Shown here piece after piece: positions 40,209 through 49,364 of a stretch of 64,000 nucleotides of DNA; position 1 is the stretch's first letter; each line of letters starts with the position of its first letter. The stretch lies in NCBI RefSeq assembly GCF_001571045.1, contig NZ_BCSV01000005.1:62001-126000 (forward strand). The letters are read 5' to 3'. Below the pieces are notes generated by a model. That model saw only the letters and a program-made list of their open reading frames with translations, made no database searches and had not been told where the DNA came from. This stretch comes from Curtobacterium ammoniigenes NBRC 101786 (GTDB taxonomy: Bacteria > Actinomycetota > Actinomycetes > Actinomycetales > Microbacteriaceae). Position numbers and translations under genes: made by a program.

Positions 40209-41138
40209 ATGCCAGATCAGATCTCCGACCTCTTCGACCCGTCGATCTGGACCCCCGCTCCCGCTGGTGCCGACTGCACCGACATCACCTACCATCGCCA
40301 CGTGACGAAGGGGATCGTGCGCGTTGCGTTCAATCGGCCCGAAGTGCGCAACGCCTTCCGTCCGAGAACGGTCGATGAGCTCTACCGGGTGCTCGACGAC
40401 GCGCGGCAGGACCCGACGATCGGGTGCGTGCTCCTCACGGGCAACGGCCCGAGCCCGAAGGACGGCGGCTGGGCGTTCTGTTCCGGCGGCGACCAGCGCA
40501 TCCGGGGGCGCAGCGGGTATCAGTATGACGATGCCGATGGTGCGCCGCCCGCGGGCGTGGCAGGTGCGGCGGCAGCAGCGTCGATGGGTCGCCTCCACAT
40601 CCTCGAGGTGCAGCGACTCATCCGCATGATGCCGAAGGTCGTCATCGCGGTGGTGCCCGGATGGGCTGCAGGCGGTGGCCACTCACTCCACGCCGTGTGC
40701 GACCTGACGCTTGCGAGCGCCGAACATGGCCGGTTCAAGCAGACGGATGCAGACGTCGGATCCTTCGATGGGGGCTACGGCAGCGCCTACTACGCGCGGC
40801 AGATCGGCCAGAAGTTCGCGCGGGAGGTGTTCTTCCTCGCCCAGGAGTATTCCGCGCAGCGCGCCTACGAGATGGGCGCAGTGAACGCGGTCGTGCCCCA
40901 CGCAGAACTCGAGCAGGAGGCGGTCCGGTGGGGAGAGATCATCCTCGGCAAGTCGCCGACCGCGATTCGCATGCTGAAGTACGCGTTCAACGCGGTCGAC
41001 GACGGCCTCGTCGGCCAGCAGGTCTTCGCCGGCGAGGCGACTCGCCTGGCGTATGCGGCCGATGAGGCGGTGGAAGGGCGCGATGCGTTCCTGGAGAAGC
41101 GGGCGCCCGATTGGAGCGGGTTCCCGTGGCACTACTGA
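40209..41138 (+). CDS. menB: 1,4-Dihydroxy-2-naphthoyl-CoA synthase
   Basis: Crotonase-fold ring-closing step of menaquinone synthesis. 309 residues. VAFNRPEVRNAFRPRTVDEL, GWAFCSGGDQRIRGRSGY (oxyanion hole; bicarbonate-type MenB region), GWAAGGGHSLHAVCDLTLAS and TDADVGSFDGGYGSAY are diagnostic. TAGGCT (40197-40202) ends 6 nt before the ATG: leaderless. Followed by menE after 31 nt. Confidence 0.96.
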   Translation: MPDQISDLFDPSIWTPAPAGADCTDITYHRHVTKGIVRVAFNRPEVRNAFRPRTVDELYRVLDDARQDPTIGCVLLTGNGPSPKDGGWAFCSGGDQRIRGRSGYQYDDADGAPPAGVAGAAAAASMGRLHILEVQRLIRMMPKVVIAVVPGWAAGGGHSLHAVCDLTLASAEHGRFKQTDADVGSFDGGYGSAYYARQIGQKFAREVFFLAQEYSAQRAYEMGAVNAVVPHAELEQEAVRWGEIILGKSPTAIRMLKYAFNAVDDGLVGQQVFAGEATRLAYAADEAVEGRDAFLEKRAPDWSGFPWHY

Positions 41139-41169
41139 GCTCTCGGGGTAGTTCGCTCGCGGTCGCGCC

Positions 41170-42321
41170 GTGACTCGACCGCTTCTGCGGGTGAGCGCCT
41201 CCGATCCGACGGCCGTGCTTCGCTCGCTCGCATCCGCACTGACCGGCGGTCCGGCGCTGCTGCCGACCGCTGCCGACGTACCGGAGGCCGGAGCGGCTCC
41301 GCTGCCTGCGTCGGTGCCGCAGCGTGTCGCGCTGGTCGTGGAGACCTCGGGCTCGACAGGTCGGCAGAAGCGCGTGGCATTGAGCGCGGACGCCCTGCTC
41401 GCGAGCGCCGCCGCCGCCGACGCCGCCATGGGTGGTCCCGGACGCTGGCTGCTGGCGCTCCCGACCCACTACATCGCGGGAGTCAACGTGCTCACGCGAT
41501 CGATCGTCTCGGGCACGGACCCCACCTTCATGCCTCCGGGGCGATTCACGGCCGACGCGTTCGCGCAGGCAGTGAGCGGGATGGCAGCGCCGACGCCCGA
41601 GGTTCGTCGCCGCTACACGTCGCTCGTCCCGGTCCAGCTCGCCCGAGCGCTCGAGACGCCCGCAGGGGTGGATGCGCTCCGAACGTTCGATGTGGTGCTG
41701 ATCGGCGGCCAGGCGATGCCCACGACCCTGCGGCAGCAGGCGGAGCAGGCCGGCGTGCACGTCGTGGCGACGTACGGGGCGAGCGAGACGAGCGGCGGCT
41801 GCGTGTACGACGGGGTGCCGTTGGGCCCCGTCCACGCCGAGCTGGTCGACGGCGAACTCCAGCTGGCGGGACCGATGCTTGCCGAAGGGTACCTCGACGA
41901 TCCGGAGCGCACCGCGGCGGCCTTCGTCGTGCGCGACGCGATGCGCTGGTATCGCACCGACGATCTCGCCGTGATCGAGGCGGGCGTCGTCCAGGTCGTA
42001 GGGCGACGCGACGACGTCATCGTCTCCGGGGGAGAGAAGGTCGCGCTCGGCGCGATCGAGCGGGTCGTCCGTGAGCTTCCCGGTCTCGACGGCGCCGTGG
42101 TGACCCGACAGGCGTCCGAGGAGTGGGGCGAGGTGCCGGTGGTCGTCACCGACCAGCCTGCCGCGCTCGACGTTCTCCGTTCGCTGCTGGAGGCTCGGCT
42201 CGGCCGGGTCGCCCGCCCCGCTGCGGTGATCGTGGTCGACGAGATCCCGATGCTGCCGACCGGCAAACCGGACCGGCGCGCGATCGCGGGGATCGCGGCT
42301 CAGCGCCGCCCGATACGATAA
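41170..42321 (+). CDS. menE: o-Succinylbenzoate-CoA ligase
   Basis: Activates o-succinylbenzoate with ATP and CoA. 383 residues, a compact ANL enzyme. P-loop VVETSGSTGRQKRVALS, TYGASETSGGCVYDG, WYRTDDLAVIE and the C-terminal lysine in MLPTGKPDRRAI. The N-terminal subdomain is short, as in other actinobacterial MenE. GTG start. Its stop overlaps the -10 box of menA. Confidence 0.94.
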   Translation: MTRPLLRVSASDPTAVLRSLASALTGGPALLPTAADVPEAGAAPLPASVPQRVALVVETSGSTGRQKRVALSADALLASAAAADAAMGGPGRWLLALPTHYIAGVNVLTRSIVSGTDPTFMPPGRFTADAFAQAVSGMAAPTPEVRRRYTSLVPVQLARALETPAGVDALRTFDVVLIGGQAMPTTLRQQAEQAGVHVVATYGASETSGGCVYDGVPLGPVHAELVDGELQLAGPMLAEGYLDDPERTAAAFVVRDAMRWYRTDDLAVIEAGVVQVVGRRDDVIVSGGEKVALGAIERVVRELPGLDGAVVTRQASEEWGEVPVVVTDQPAALDVLRSLLEARLGRVARPAAVIVVDEIPMLPTGKPDRRAIAGIAAQRRPIR

Positions 42322-42327
42322 ACGGCC

Positions 42328-43308
42328 GTGGCGACTCGGCAGACGGCGAAATCACGATCCTCCAGGTCCGGGCGACCGGGCGGACGACCAGGTGGCCGTC
42401 CCGGGGGATCGGTGAAGCGCCACGCGACCGCTGGCGACTGGATCGAGGGCGCCCGGCTCCGCACGCTGACGCTCGGCGTCGTGCCGGTGATCCTCGGGAC
42501 GGTCATCGCGTACAACGCGGGCTCGTACAACCTCGGGGTCGCGCTGCTCTGCCTGGCTGTGGCGGTGCTCCTGCAGATCGGCGTCAACTACAGCAACGAC
42601 TACTCGGACGGAATCCGCGGGACGGACAAGTTCCGCGTCGGACCGGCCAGGCTCACTGGTGCGGGGCTCGCGAAGCCCCGCACCGTGCTGACGGTCGCGC
42701 TCGTCTGCTTCGGGCTCGCCGGCGTCGCGGGCATCGTGATCGTCGTGCTGACCGGGCACTGGTGGTTGCTCGCGGTGGGCGCCGCGGCAATCCTGGCCGC
42801 CTGGTATTACACGGGCGGTCGTCGTCCGTACGGGTACAACGCGCTCGGCGAGGTGTTCGTCTTTCTGTTCTTCGGCGTCGTCGCCGTCATCGGTACCGAG
42901 TACGTGCAAGTGCATGCCATGAACAGCACAGCGTGGGTGAACGGTGCGGTCGCGGCCGGCATCTCCGGGTTCTTCGCGTGTTCGGTGCTCATGATCAACA
43001 ACGTCCGGGACATCGAGGAGGATCGCCTCGCGGGGAAGAAGACCCTCGCTGTCGTCGTCGGGCGGGTGTGGGCACGGGTGCTGTTCGGCGTGTTCCTGCT
43101 GCTGCCGTATGTGCTGCTCGGGTGGTTCGTGCTGCTCTATTTCTGGGTCGGGTACACGTATTTCACGCTGCTGCTGGCGCTGCCGGCGCTCCTCATCGGT
43201 GTGATGTCGCGGCAGCCGCGGGAGCTGATCCGAGCCCTGCAGATGTCATCGATCACCGCGTTGCTCTACGCCATCGCGTTCGGCGTCACCCTCGCGTTCC
43301 AGCCCTGA
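42328..43308 (+). CDS. menA: 1,4-Dihydroxy-2-naphthoate polyprenyltransferase
   Basis: Membrane UbiA-family enzyme that joins the naphthoate to the polyprenyl tail. 326 residues, eight to nine helices. First Asp-rich motif NYSNDYSDGIRGTD, second NNVRDIEEDRLAGKKT; RPYGYNALGEVFVFLFFG is conserved. Basic Gly/Arg-rich N-terminal 30 residues with a PGGR repeat. GTG start; TACGAT (42314-42319) lies 8 nt before. Confidence 0.95.
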   Translation: MATRQTAKSRSSRSGRPGGRPGGRPGGSVKRHATAGDWIEGARLRTLTLGVVPVILGTVIAYNAGSYNLGVALLCLAVAVLLQIGVNYSNDYSDGIRGTDKFRVGPARLTGAGLAKPRTVLTVALVCFGLAGVAGIVIVVLTGHWWLLAVGAAAILAAWYYTGGRRPYGYNALGEVFVFLFFGVVAVIGTEYVQVHAMNSTAWVNGAVAAGISGFFACSVLMINNVRDIEEDRLAGKKTLAVVVGRVWARVLFGVFLLLPYVLLGWFVLLYFWVGYTYFTLLLALPALLIGVMSRQPRELIRALQMSSITALLYAIAFGVTLAFQP

Positions 43309-43659
43309 CTCACCGTCGGCGGCGACCGCCGCGTCGGAGGCGTTGGCCGGCGTTCGACGCGCCGCGTGACGCTGTGCATCGGAGACAGGCTCCTCGTGCG
43401 GGTGTGCAGCGGCATCGAGATCCAGCTGCGCGTCTTCGAAGTCGGTGTCGGCGTCGTGCTCGCGAACGTCTCGGCGTGCAGCGAGGCTGGCTGTGACCTC
43501 GTGGCGGAGCTTCGGCAGGGCGATGTAGGAGATCAGGAGCCCGATGAGCGCGGCGACGATCGCGGCGAAGTACCAGGGCAGGCCGAGCAGCAGCAGAATC
43601 ACGAGTGCGCCGGCGAAGATCCCGAGTCGGGCGAGCGAGTAGAGCAGCCAGGGTTTCAC
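43246..43659 (-). CDS. DUF4229-domain small membrane protein
   Basis: 137 residues. N-terminus KPWLLYSLARLGIFAGALVI and PWYFAAIVAALIGLLISYIAL form two helices, followed by LPKLRHEVTASLAARRD and an acidic tail: the actinobacterial DUF4229 pattern. TACACT (43666-43671, minus) ends 6 nt before GTG 43659, fixing the start. The final 63 bases run antisense into the menA 3' end, a long convergent overlap. Function unknown. Confidence 0.85.
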   Translation of the reverse strand: MKPWLLYSLARLGIFAGALVILLLLGLPWYFAAIVAALIGLLISYIALPKLRHEVTASLAARRDVREHDADTDFEDAQLDLDAAAHPHEEPVSDAQRHAARRTPANASDAAVAADGESGLEREGDAERDGVEQRGDR

Positions 43660-43744
43660 CCGGTCAGTGTACGAAGGCTGCGCGGCGGAACGGCTGAGCA
43701 CGCTCCCGGGATCGTCCTCCGGTTGAGGACGTACACTCCCGCTC

Positions 43745-44116
43745 ATGATCCAGCTGCTGGTCGCCGGCGCGGTGGCGTTGCTCGCTTTCGTCGTGTTCAC
43801 GGTGGTCGATACGGCGACCATCTCCGCGAGTCGGATTCGTGCGCTGAATCGGGTCGTCTGGATCCTGCTCGAGCTCGTCCTCCCCATCCTCGGCGCGGTG
43901 CTGTGGTTCGCGCTCGGGCGAGCGGGAGCGCGTTCGCAGGCATCTCGTTCGGGCTACCGTGGACCGGAGGACGATCCAGGCTTCGTCCCGTCAGCCCGGC
44001 CCGTATCCCGGACCCGAACCGACAAGGAACGAGACGACGCCACCCTCCGACAGCTCGAACAGCAGCTCCTCAACTCCGACGAGGACGGCCGCGACTCCGA
44101 CCGCGGGCACCGGTGA
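43745..44116 (+). CDS. PLDc N-terminal-type membrane protein
   Basis: 123 residues. Two helices (LLVAGAVALLAFVVFTVVD and VWILLELVLPILGAVLWFAL, the latter being the PLDc_N signature found at the N-terminus of cardiolipin synthases) and a charged, polar tail. TACACT (43732-43737) ends 7 nt before the ATG. Overlaps the beginning of the menD frame by up to 158 bases. Commonly found beside menaquinone genes in this lineage; role unknown. Confidence 0.85.
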   Translation: MIQLLVAGAVALLAFVVFTVVDTATISASRIRALNRVVWILLELVLPILGAVLWFALGRAGARSQASRSGYRGPEDDPGFVPSARPVSRTRTDKERDDATLRQLEQQLLNSDEDGRDSDRGHR

Positions 44117-45932
44117 CGCACCGTCGGGCAGCCCAGCGAGCGATTTCGCCCTTGCGCTCCTGAAGGCATTCGCCCGTGCGGGCGTGACCGAGATCGTCGT
44201 CAGCCCGGGGTCGCGCTCGCAGGCGCTGGCGCTCGCCGCAGCCGCGCTCGAGCGGGCTGGTGGTGTTCGCGTGCATGTGCGGCTCGACGAGCGGACCGCC
44301 GCGTTCTTCGCGCTCGGGCTTGCGGTCGAATCCGGCCGCCCGGCACTCGTCGTCACGACCTCCGGCACGGCCGTTGCCAACCTGCACCCGGCGGTGCTCG
44401 AAGCGCACCATTCCGGCGTGCCGATGATCCTCCTCACGGCCGATCGACCCGCCGAGCTCCGGGGCATCGGGAGCAATCAGACGACCGTGCAGCCCGGCAT
44501 CTTCGGCTCCGCGGTGCGCATGCTCCGCGACGTCGAGGCGCCTCGCGCGAGCGGTGTCGACGAGTCCGTCCACGACACGCTCGGGGGGCTCGCACGGCAG
44601 GCGGTGGCGGCCGCAGCAGGCCATGCCGGACCACCCGGACCGGCGCACGTCAACGTCGCCTTCCGCGAGCCGCTCTCTGCGGCGCTGCCCTCGGTCGCCG
44701 CGGTCCCCGATCACGAGATCGACCGGGCCTTCGCCGCGCGCCAGGTGTCTCCGGGCGCCGCCGGAGTTGTCGATGACGACATCGCTGACACCAGTGCCGT
44801 GCCGCTCCGCGGGCAAGCGACCGCGACCATTGCTGTGGACGATGAGCCGGGCACCGTCGTCATCGCCGGCCACGACGCGAGCGCGCTGGCAGAAGACGTC
44901 GCGTGGCGGCTCGGCGCACCGCTGATCGCCGAAGTGACGAGTGGCGCGCACTTCGGGCGACATCTCGTGACCGCCTACCGTCCGCTGCTTCGGGACGCCG
45001 CGTATGGCGGCACGATTCGGCGGGCAATCGTGTTCGGCCACCCGACACTCAGCAGGGAGGTGCCGGCACTTCTGCAACGCCTTGGTGCATCGGTCGTCGT
45101 CGTGCGCGGCGGCGCGCCGGAAGCCTATGATCCCGCCCGCTCGCGCACGCCGGACGTCGGCGCGACCGTCGTCGATGCGATTGCCATCGAGGGCACCACG
45201 ACGGCGGCGCATCGGCAGTGGGTGGGTCGGTGGGTGCTCGCCAGCCGCGCGCTCCTGGGCGACGGCGACGCTGCCCCGGACCTCGATGCCAAGCGCTCTC
45301 CCGAAGCAGCGGAGCGGAACCGTTTCCTGCGTGATGAGCTGTCGTTGCGTCGGCGCCCCGTCACGCGCGAGCTCTTGATGGAGGCGGTCTGGGGGGCAAC
45401 CTGGCCGCACGACCGGCTCGTCCTCGGCGCGTCACAGCTGATTCGGGTCGCCGACGCGATCGTCCCGGGCAAGAAGATCCGGGTACACGCCAACCGCGGC
45501 CTCGCGGGAATCGACGGAACGATCTCCACCGCCCTCGGTATCTCCGCCGCAACCGAGCTGCGTGGTGATGCCGCCGCGGCGGGAATCACACGCGTCCTCG
45601 TCGGCGACCTGACGTTCCTGCACGACGTTGGAGCCCTGGCAACAGGTGAACACGAGGTGCCGCATCGGCTGCACGTGATCGTCGGCAACGATCACGGCGG
45701 GGCGATCTTCCGTGGTCTCGAGGTCGCTGCGACAGCACCAGCTGCCGATATGGACCGAATGATGCTGACTCCGCAGCGGTTGGACATCGCCGCGATCGCG
45801 ACCGGATTCGGATGGGAGCATCGACGTGTCGCGACCTGGGGCGACCTGCTTCGCGTGCTGACCGACCCGGCACCGCGACTCGTCATCGAGGTGCCCCTCG
45901 CCGATGCCGATGCCTCGGAGCGCGACTCCTAG
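43959..45932 (+). CDS. menD: SEPHCHC synthase
   Basis: Thiamin-diphosphate enzyme joining isochorismate and 2-oxoglutarate. Up to 657 residues; the domain begins about residue 60 at FALALLKAFARAGVTEIVVS, followed by PGSRSQALALAAAAL, VRLDERTAAFFALGLA (catalytic Glu), TTSGTAVANLHPAVLEAH, GSNQTTVQPGIFG and the C-terminal ThDP part LVGDLTFLHDVGAL with IVGNDHGGAIF. Only GTG 43959 offers a start in frame, inside the previous gene, giving a Ser/Thr/Pro-rich 55-residue leader; the real N-terminus is uncertain. Its stop shares CTAG with the menF stop. Confidence 0.92.
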   Translation: MDRRTIQASSRQPGPYPGPEPTRNETTPPSDSSNSSSSTPTRTAATPTAGTGDAPSGSPASDFALALLKAFARAGVTEIVVSPGSRSQALALAAAALERAGGVRVHVRLDERTAAFFALGLAVESGRPALVVTTSGTAVANLHPAVLEAHHSGVPMILLTADRPAELRGIGSNQTTVQPGIFGSAVRMLRDVEAPRASGVDESVHDTLGGLARQAVAAAAGHAGPPGPAHVNVAFREPLSAALPSVAAVPDHEIDRAFAARQVSPGAAGVVDDDIADTSAVPLRGQATATIAVDDEPGTVVIAGHDASALAEDVAWRLGAPLIAEVTSGAHFGRHLVTAYRPLLRDAAYGGTIRRAIVFGHPTLSREVPALLQRLGASVVVVRGGAPEAYDPARSRTPDVGATVVDAIAIEGTTTAAHRQWVGRWVLASRALLGDGDAAPDLDAKRSPEAAERNRFLRDELSLRRRPVTRELLMEAVWGATWPHDRLVLGASQLIRVADAIVPGKKIRVHANRGLAGIDGTISTALGISAATELRGDAAAAGITRVLVGDLTFLHDVGALATGEHEVPHRLHVIVGNDHGGAIFRGLEVAATAPAADMDRMMLTPQRLDIAAIATGFGWEHRRVATWGDLLRVLTDPAPRLVIEVPLADADASERDS

Positions 45933-47227
45933 GCGTCGTCGGCACTGTGCCGCGCGGCGGCGCGCGCGACGGCGAGCGCGTCCACGATCGGGCGGAACTT
46001 GAGCGCGGTCTCCGCGACCTCGCGGTCGGGGTCCGAATCCGCGACGATCCCTGCTCCCGCCCACGCCGTGACCGTGCCGTCGTCGTCGATCTCCGCACTC
46101 CGCAGCGCAAGCATCCACTCGCCGTCGCCGGACGCGCCCATCCAGCCGACCGGGCCGGCGTAGCGGCGCCGATCCCGGGCCTCCAGCCGCGAGATCAGTG
46201 CGACCGCCGCATCACGCGGCGTTCCCGCCACGGCTGCAGTGGGGTGGAGCACGTCCGCAACATCGAGCGCGGTCGTTCCTGCAGGCAGGACCGCGCGCAC
46301 ATCCGACGCGAGGTGCCACACGTTCGGGAGCTGCAGTCGGAACGGCTCCTCGTCGGCATGAACGGATGTCGCAATCGTGCGAAGCGCGTCGACAAGGCTC
46401 GTGCGCGCGAACGCATGCTCCTCGAGGTCTTTCGTGCTCGACGCGAGCGCCTCGGCGGCAAGCCGATCGGACCACGGATCGGACCCGCGAGCCGCGCTGC
46501 CGGCGAGCACCCGCGCCGTGAGCGTCGTGCCGTCGGTCCGCGCGAGGGTCTCCGGTGTCGCCCCGACGAGACCGTCCACAGCGACGGTGACGCAATCGGG
46601 GTAGGCGCGCGCGAGCTCAAGGAGCAGCGGACGGAGATCCGCCCCGACCGGGAGGCTCCCCACCAGATCGCGCGCAAGCACCACCTTGCCGACGGCGCCG
46701 TCACGGATCTCGTGCACAGCCGAGCGCACAGCGGCCGCGTACTGCGACTCGTCGATGACGCCGGGTCGGAACGCGACCGTCGAGCGGCGGCCGACGGCGG
46801 GCATCGGCACGGACATCGAACGGAACGGGAGCGCGCGGGCGTTCGGCACCGGATCGATCGCCGTGAGCCACGCCCTCCCGTGCCGACGGCCGATGACGAC
46901 GCGCGGGACGATGAGCACGCTCTCCGCGGCTGAATCGTCGGCGAACGTGAACGCACCGAAGGCGATCAGGCCGGTGCCGCGGAGGCCGACGGGGTCGTCG
47001 ACGCGGGCAGCGCGGACGACCTCTCGCCACTGTTCGGACGCCTGACGCATCCGGTCCGGGCCGGAGAAGGTGTACCGGAGTGCTTCTCCGATGCCGATGA
47101 TGCCGTCCCCGCGACGAACGAACGCCAGCGGACGGTCGGGAAGCGTGTGTCGGAGGATCTCGCCCGGGTCGTCGAGGACCCGCGTGGAGACCGTCAGAAC
47201 AGGCGCCGCTGTGGCGGTTTCGAGCAC
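45929..47227 (-). CDS. menF: Isochorismate synthase
   Basis: Converts chorismate to isochorismate, entering menaquinone synthesis. 432 residues. Chorismate-binding core: KVVLARDLVG, ETLARTDGTTLTARVLAGSA, KDLEEHAFA, HLASDVRAVL, LHPTAAVAGTPRDAA and GPVGWMGASGDGEWMLALR. TACGAT (47234-47239, minus) ends 6 nt before GTG 47227. Convergent with menD and sharing its stop site; divergent from menG across 132 bp. Confidence 0.94.
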   Translation of the reverse strand: MLETATAAPVLTVSTRVLDDPGEILRHTLPDRPLAFVRRGDGIIGIGEALRYTFSGPDRMRQASEQWREVVRAARVDDPVGLRGTGLIAFGAFTFADDSAAESVLIVPRVVIGRRHGRAWLTAIDPVPNARALPFRSMSVPMPAVGRRSTVAFRPGVIDESQYAAAVRSAVHEIRDGAVGKVVLARDLVGSLPVGADLRPLLLELARAYPDCVTVAVDGLVGATPETLARTDGTTLTARVLAGSAARGSDPWSDRLAAEALASSTKDLEEHAFARTSLVDALRTIATSVHADEEPFRLQLPNVWHLASDVRAVLPAGTTALDVADVLHPTAAVAGTPRDAAVALISRLEARDRRRYAGPVGWMGASGDGEWMLALRSAEIDDDGTVTAWAGAGIVADSDPDREVAETALKFRPIVDALAVARAAARHSADDA

Positions 47228-47359
47228 CCCCTGATCGTACGCGGGCGCACTGACGGCCGACCGCTTGCGGTTCTGTCCGAGTCCCGCGGCCGACGGGCGC
47301 GATCGCGGCGCTCGGAGGTCGCCGGGAACGCACCGTTCGCTACCCGTAGGATGACTGGG

Positions 47360-48196
47360 ATGAGCAGAGCGGACTTGAACAAGCGGCCCGAGCAGGTGGC
47401 GGCCATGTTCGACGACGTCGCTGCCCGATACGACGTCACGAACGACATCCTCTCTGCCGGAAACGCCGGCCTGTGGCGCGTCGCCACGGTGCGCGCGATC
47501 GATCCGCAGCCGGGTGAGAAAGTCCTCGACATCGCGGCCGGAACCGGGACGAGCTCTGCAGCGATCGCCAAGCGCGGCGCCACCGTCACCGCGCTCGATC
47601 TGTCCGAAGGCATGCTCGAGGTAGGCCGCTCACGCCACCCCGAGATCGAGTTCGTCCACGGCGACGCCGAGTCGCTGCCCTTCCCGGACGACACCTTCGA
47701 TGCGGTCACGATCTCCTTCGGCCTGCGGAACGTGAACGATCCGATCCAGGCGCTCGCCGAGATGGTGCGGGTGCTGAAGCCCGGAGGGCGCCTCGTGGTG
47801 TGCGAGTTCTCCACGCCGCCCCTCGCCCTCTTGCGCATGACCTACACGACCTACCTGCAGCGCGTGCTCCCATCCGTCGCGAAGCTCGCGAGCAGCAATC
47901 CCGCCGCCTACAGCTATCTCGCCGAGTCGATCGCGGCGTGGCCGGAGCAGCAGGTCCTCAGCCAGTGGTTGCGCGGTGTCGGGTTCACCATGGTCGCGTA
48001 CCGCAACCTCACCGCGGGGATCGTGGCGCTCCATCGCGGCCGGAAGCCGGTTGCCGGCCCGGTTCGCGCATCGGTGGCCCGCCGTGCCCGCGCGCGACGC
48101 GAACACCAGAGCCCCGCGGCGCCGTCCGGCCTCCGTCATGACGAGCCCGGCTCGGCACCGGACACGACGCCAGACGCGTCCGGCACCGCGAGCTGA
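47360..48196 (+). CDS. menG: Demethylmenaquinone methyltransferase
   Basis: C-methylates demethylmenaquinone with SAM (UbiE/MenG family). 278 residues. MFDDVAARYDVTNDILSAGN, KVLDIAAGTGTSSAAIAKRG (SAM motif I), ALDLSEGMLEVG, FDAVTISFGLRNVNDPIQAL and LKPGGRLVVCEFSTPP. TAGGAT (47347-47352) ends 7 nt before ATG 47360. The last 45 residues form a basic/Pro-rich tail beyond the family norm. Leads the menG-prenyl synthase pair. Confidence 0.95.
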   Translation: MSRADLNKRPEQVAAMFDDVAARYDVTNDILSAGNAGLWRVATVRAIDPQPGEKVLDIAAGTGTSSAAIAKRGATVTALDLSEGMLEVGRSRHPEIEFVHGDAESLPFPDDTFDAVTISFGLRNVNDPIQALAEMVRVLKPGGRLVVCEFSTPPLALLRMTYTTYLQRVLPSVAKLASSNPAAYSYLAESIAAWPEQQVLSQWLRGVGFTMVAYRNLTAGIVALHRGRKPVAGPVRASVARRARARREHQSPAAPSGLRHDEPGSAPDTTPDASGTAS

Positions 48197-48226
48197 CCGC
48201 ACCCCGTCCCGAATACGGAGCAGCAC

Positions 48227-49303
48227 TTGAATCCGAGCGTCCCGGTCGCGAAACGCGCGCCGAGCCTTCGCACCTCACTCGGCATCGGCGCGCGCCTGTT
48301 CGCGACCCCGGCGGAGCGGACGTTCATCGCACGCGTCGACGAGGGCCTCGAACTCGTCGAACAGGGGCTTGAAGACGCGATGCGATCCGCGGACACCCTT
48401 GCCGACACCACGAGCCGCTACCTCCTGGCCGCGGGCGGGAAGCGGATCCGCCCGACGCTCACGCTCCTGCTCGCGCAGCTCGGCGAGGGCGTCACGCCGG
48501 CTGTCGTGAAGTCCGCCGTCAGCATCGAGATCACGCACCTGGCCTCGCTGTACCACGACGACGTCATGGATGAAGCGCCGGTGCGCCGCGGCGTCCCTGC
48601 TGCCCACGTCACCTACGGCAACAACGTCGCGATCCTGACCGGGGATCTGCTGTTTGCGCGGGCATCGCTCATCACGTCCGAGTTGGGCGCCGAGGGCATC
48701 CGGATGCAGGCGGAGACCTTCGAGCGGCTGTGTCTTGGACAGCTCCACGAGACGACCGGGCCGCAGCCCGGCGAGGATCCGATCGCGCACTACATCGACG
48801 TCCTGAGCGACAAGACCGGGTCGCTCATCGCGACCGCCGCGCGCGCCGGCGTGATGTTCTCCGGCGCCGATCGCACCTACCTGCCGGCGGTCGCGGAGTT
48901 CGGCGAGAAGGTGGGCGTCGCGTTCCAACTCGTCGACGACGTCATCGACCTCGCGCCGGCCGGGGATCGTACCGGCAAGATCGCGGGCAACGACCTCCGC
49001 GCCGGCGTCGAGACGCTTCCTCTGCTCCAGCTTCGTCATCGGGCCGCAGCCGATCCGAGCGCTGCGGCGCTCCTCCAGCGCGTCACCGACGACGTCGCCG
49101 GCGCCGACGACGACGCCGTACTGACCGACCGATACCAGTCGGCGGTGGCAGCACTGCGCGAGCACGATGCGACGGCAGCGACCCGCGCCCTCGCCGCCCA
49201 GTGGGCGCACGAGGCGGTCGCAGCGCTCGCACCGCTCCCGGACGGCCTCGTGAAACGAGCGCTCGTCCGATTCGCGGACTCGGTCGTCGACCGCTCACGG
49301 TAA
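48227..49303 (+). CDS. Long-chain polyprenyl diphosphate synthase
   Basis: Makes the isoprenoid side chain of menaquinone from IPP. 358 residues from TTG 48227 with CGGAG 6 nt upstream. Isoprenyl synthase motifs: AAGGKRIRPTLTLLLAQLG, first Asp-rich LASLYHDDVMDEAPVRRG, GDLLFARA, and second FQLVDDVIDLAPAGDRTGK. The small residues before the first DDxxD fit a long product (inference). Follows menG by 30 nt. Confidence 0.94.
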   Translation: MNPSVPVAKRAPSLRTSLGIGARLFATPAERTFIARVDEGLELVEQGLEDAMRSADTLADTTSRYLLAAGGKRIRPTLTLLLAQLGEGVTPAVVKSAVSIEITHLASLYHDDVMDEAPVRRGVPAAHVTYGNNVAILTGDLLFARASLITSELGAEGIRMQAETFERLCLGQLHETTGPQPGEDPIAHYIDVLSDKTGSLIATAARAGVMFSGADRTYLPAVAEFGEKVGVAFQLVDDVIDLAPAGDRTGKIAGNDLRAGVETLPLLQLRHRAAADPSAAALLQRVTDDVAGADDDAVLTDRYQSAVAALREHDATAATRALAAQWAHEAVAALAPLPDGLVKRALVRFADSVVDRSR

Positions 49304-49364
49304 GCGACCGCCCCGGCCGACCAGCCGATCCGAACGTTCCGATTCCAACGAACAGGAGACCCCG

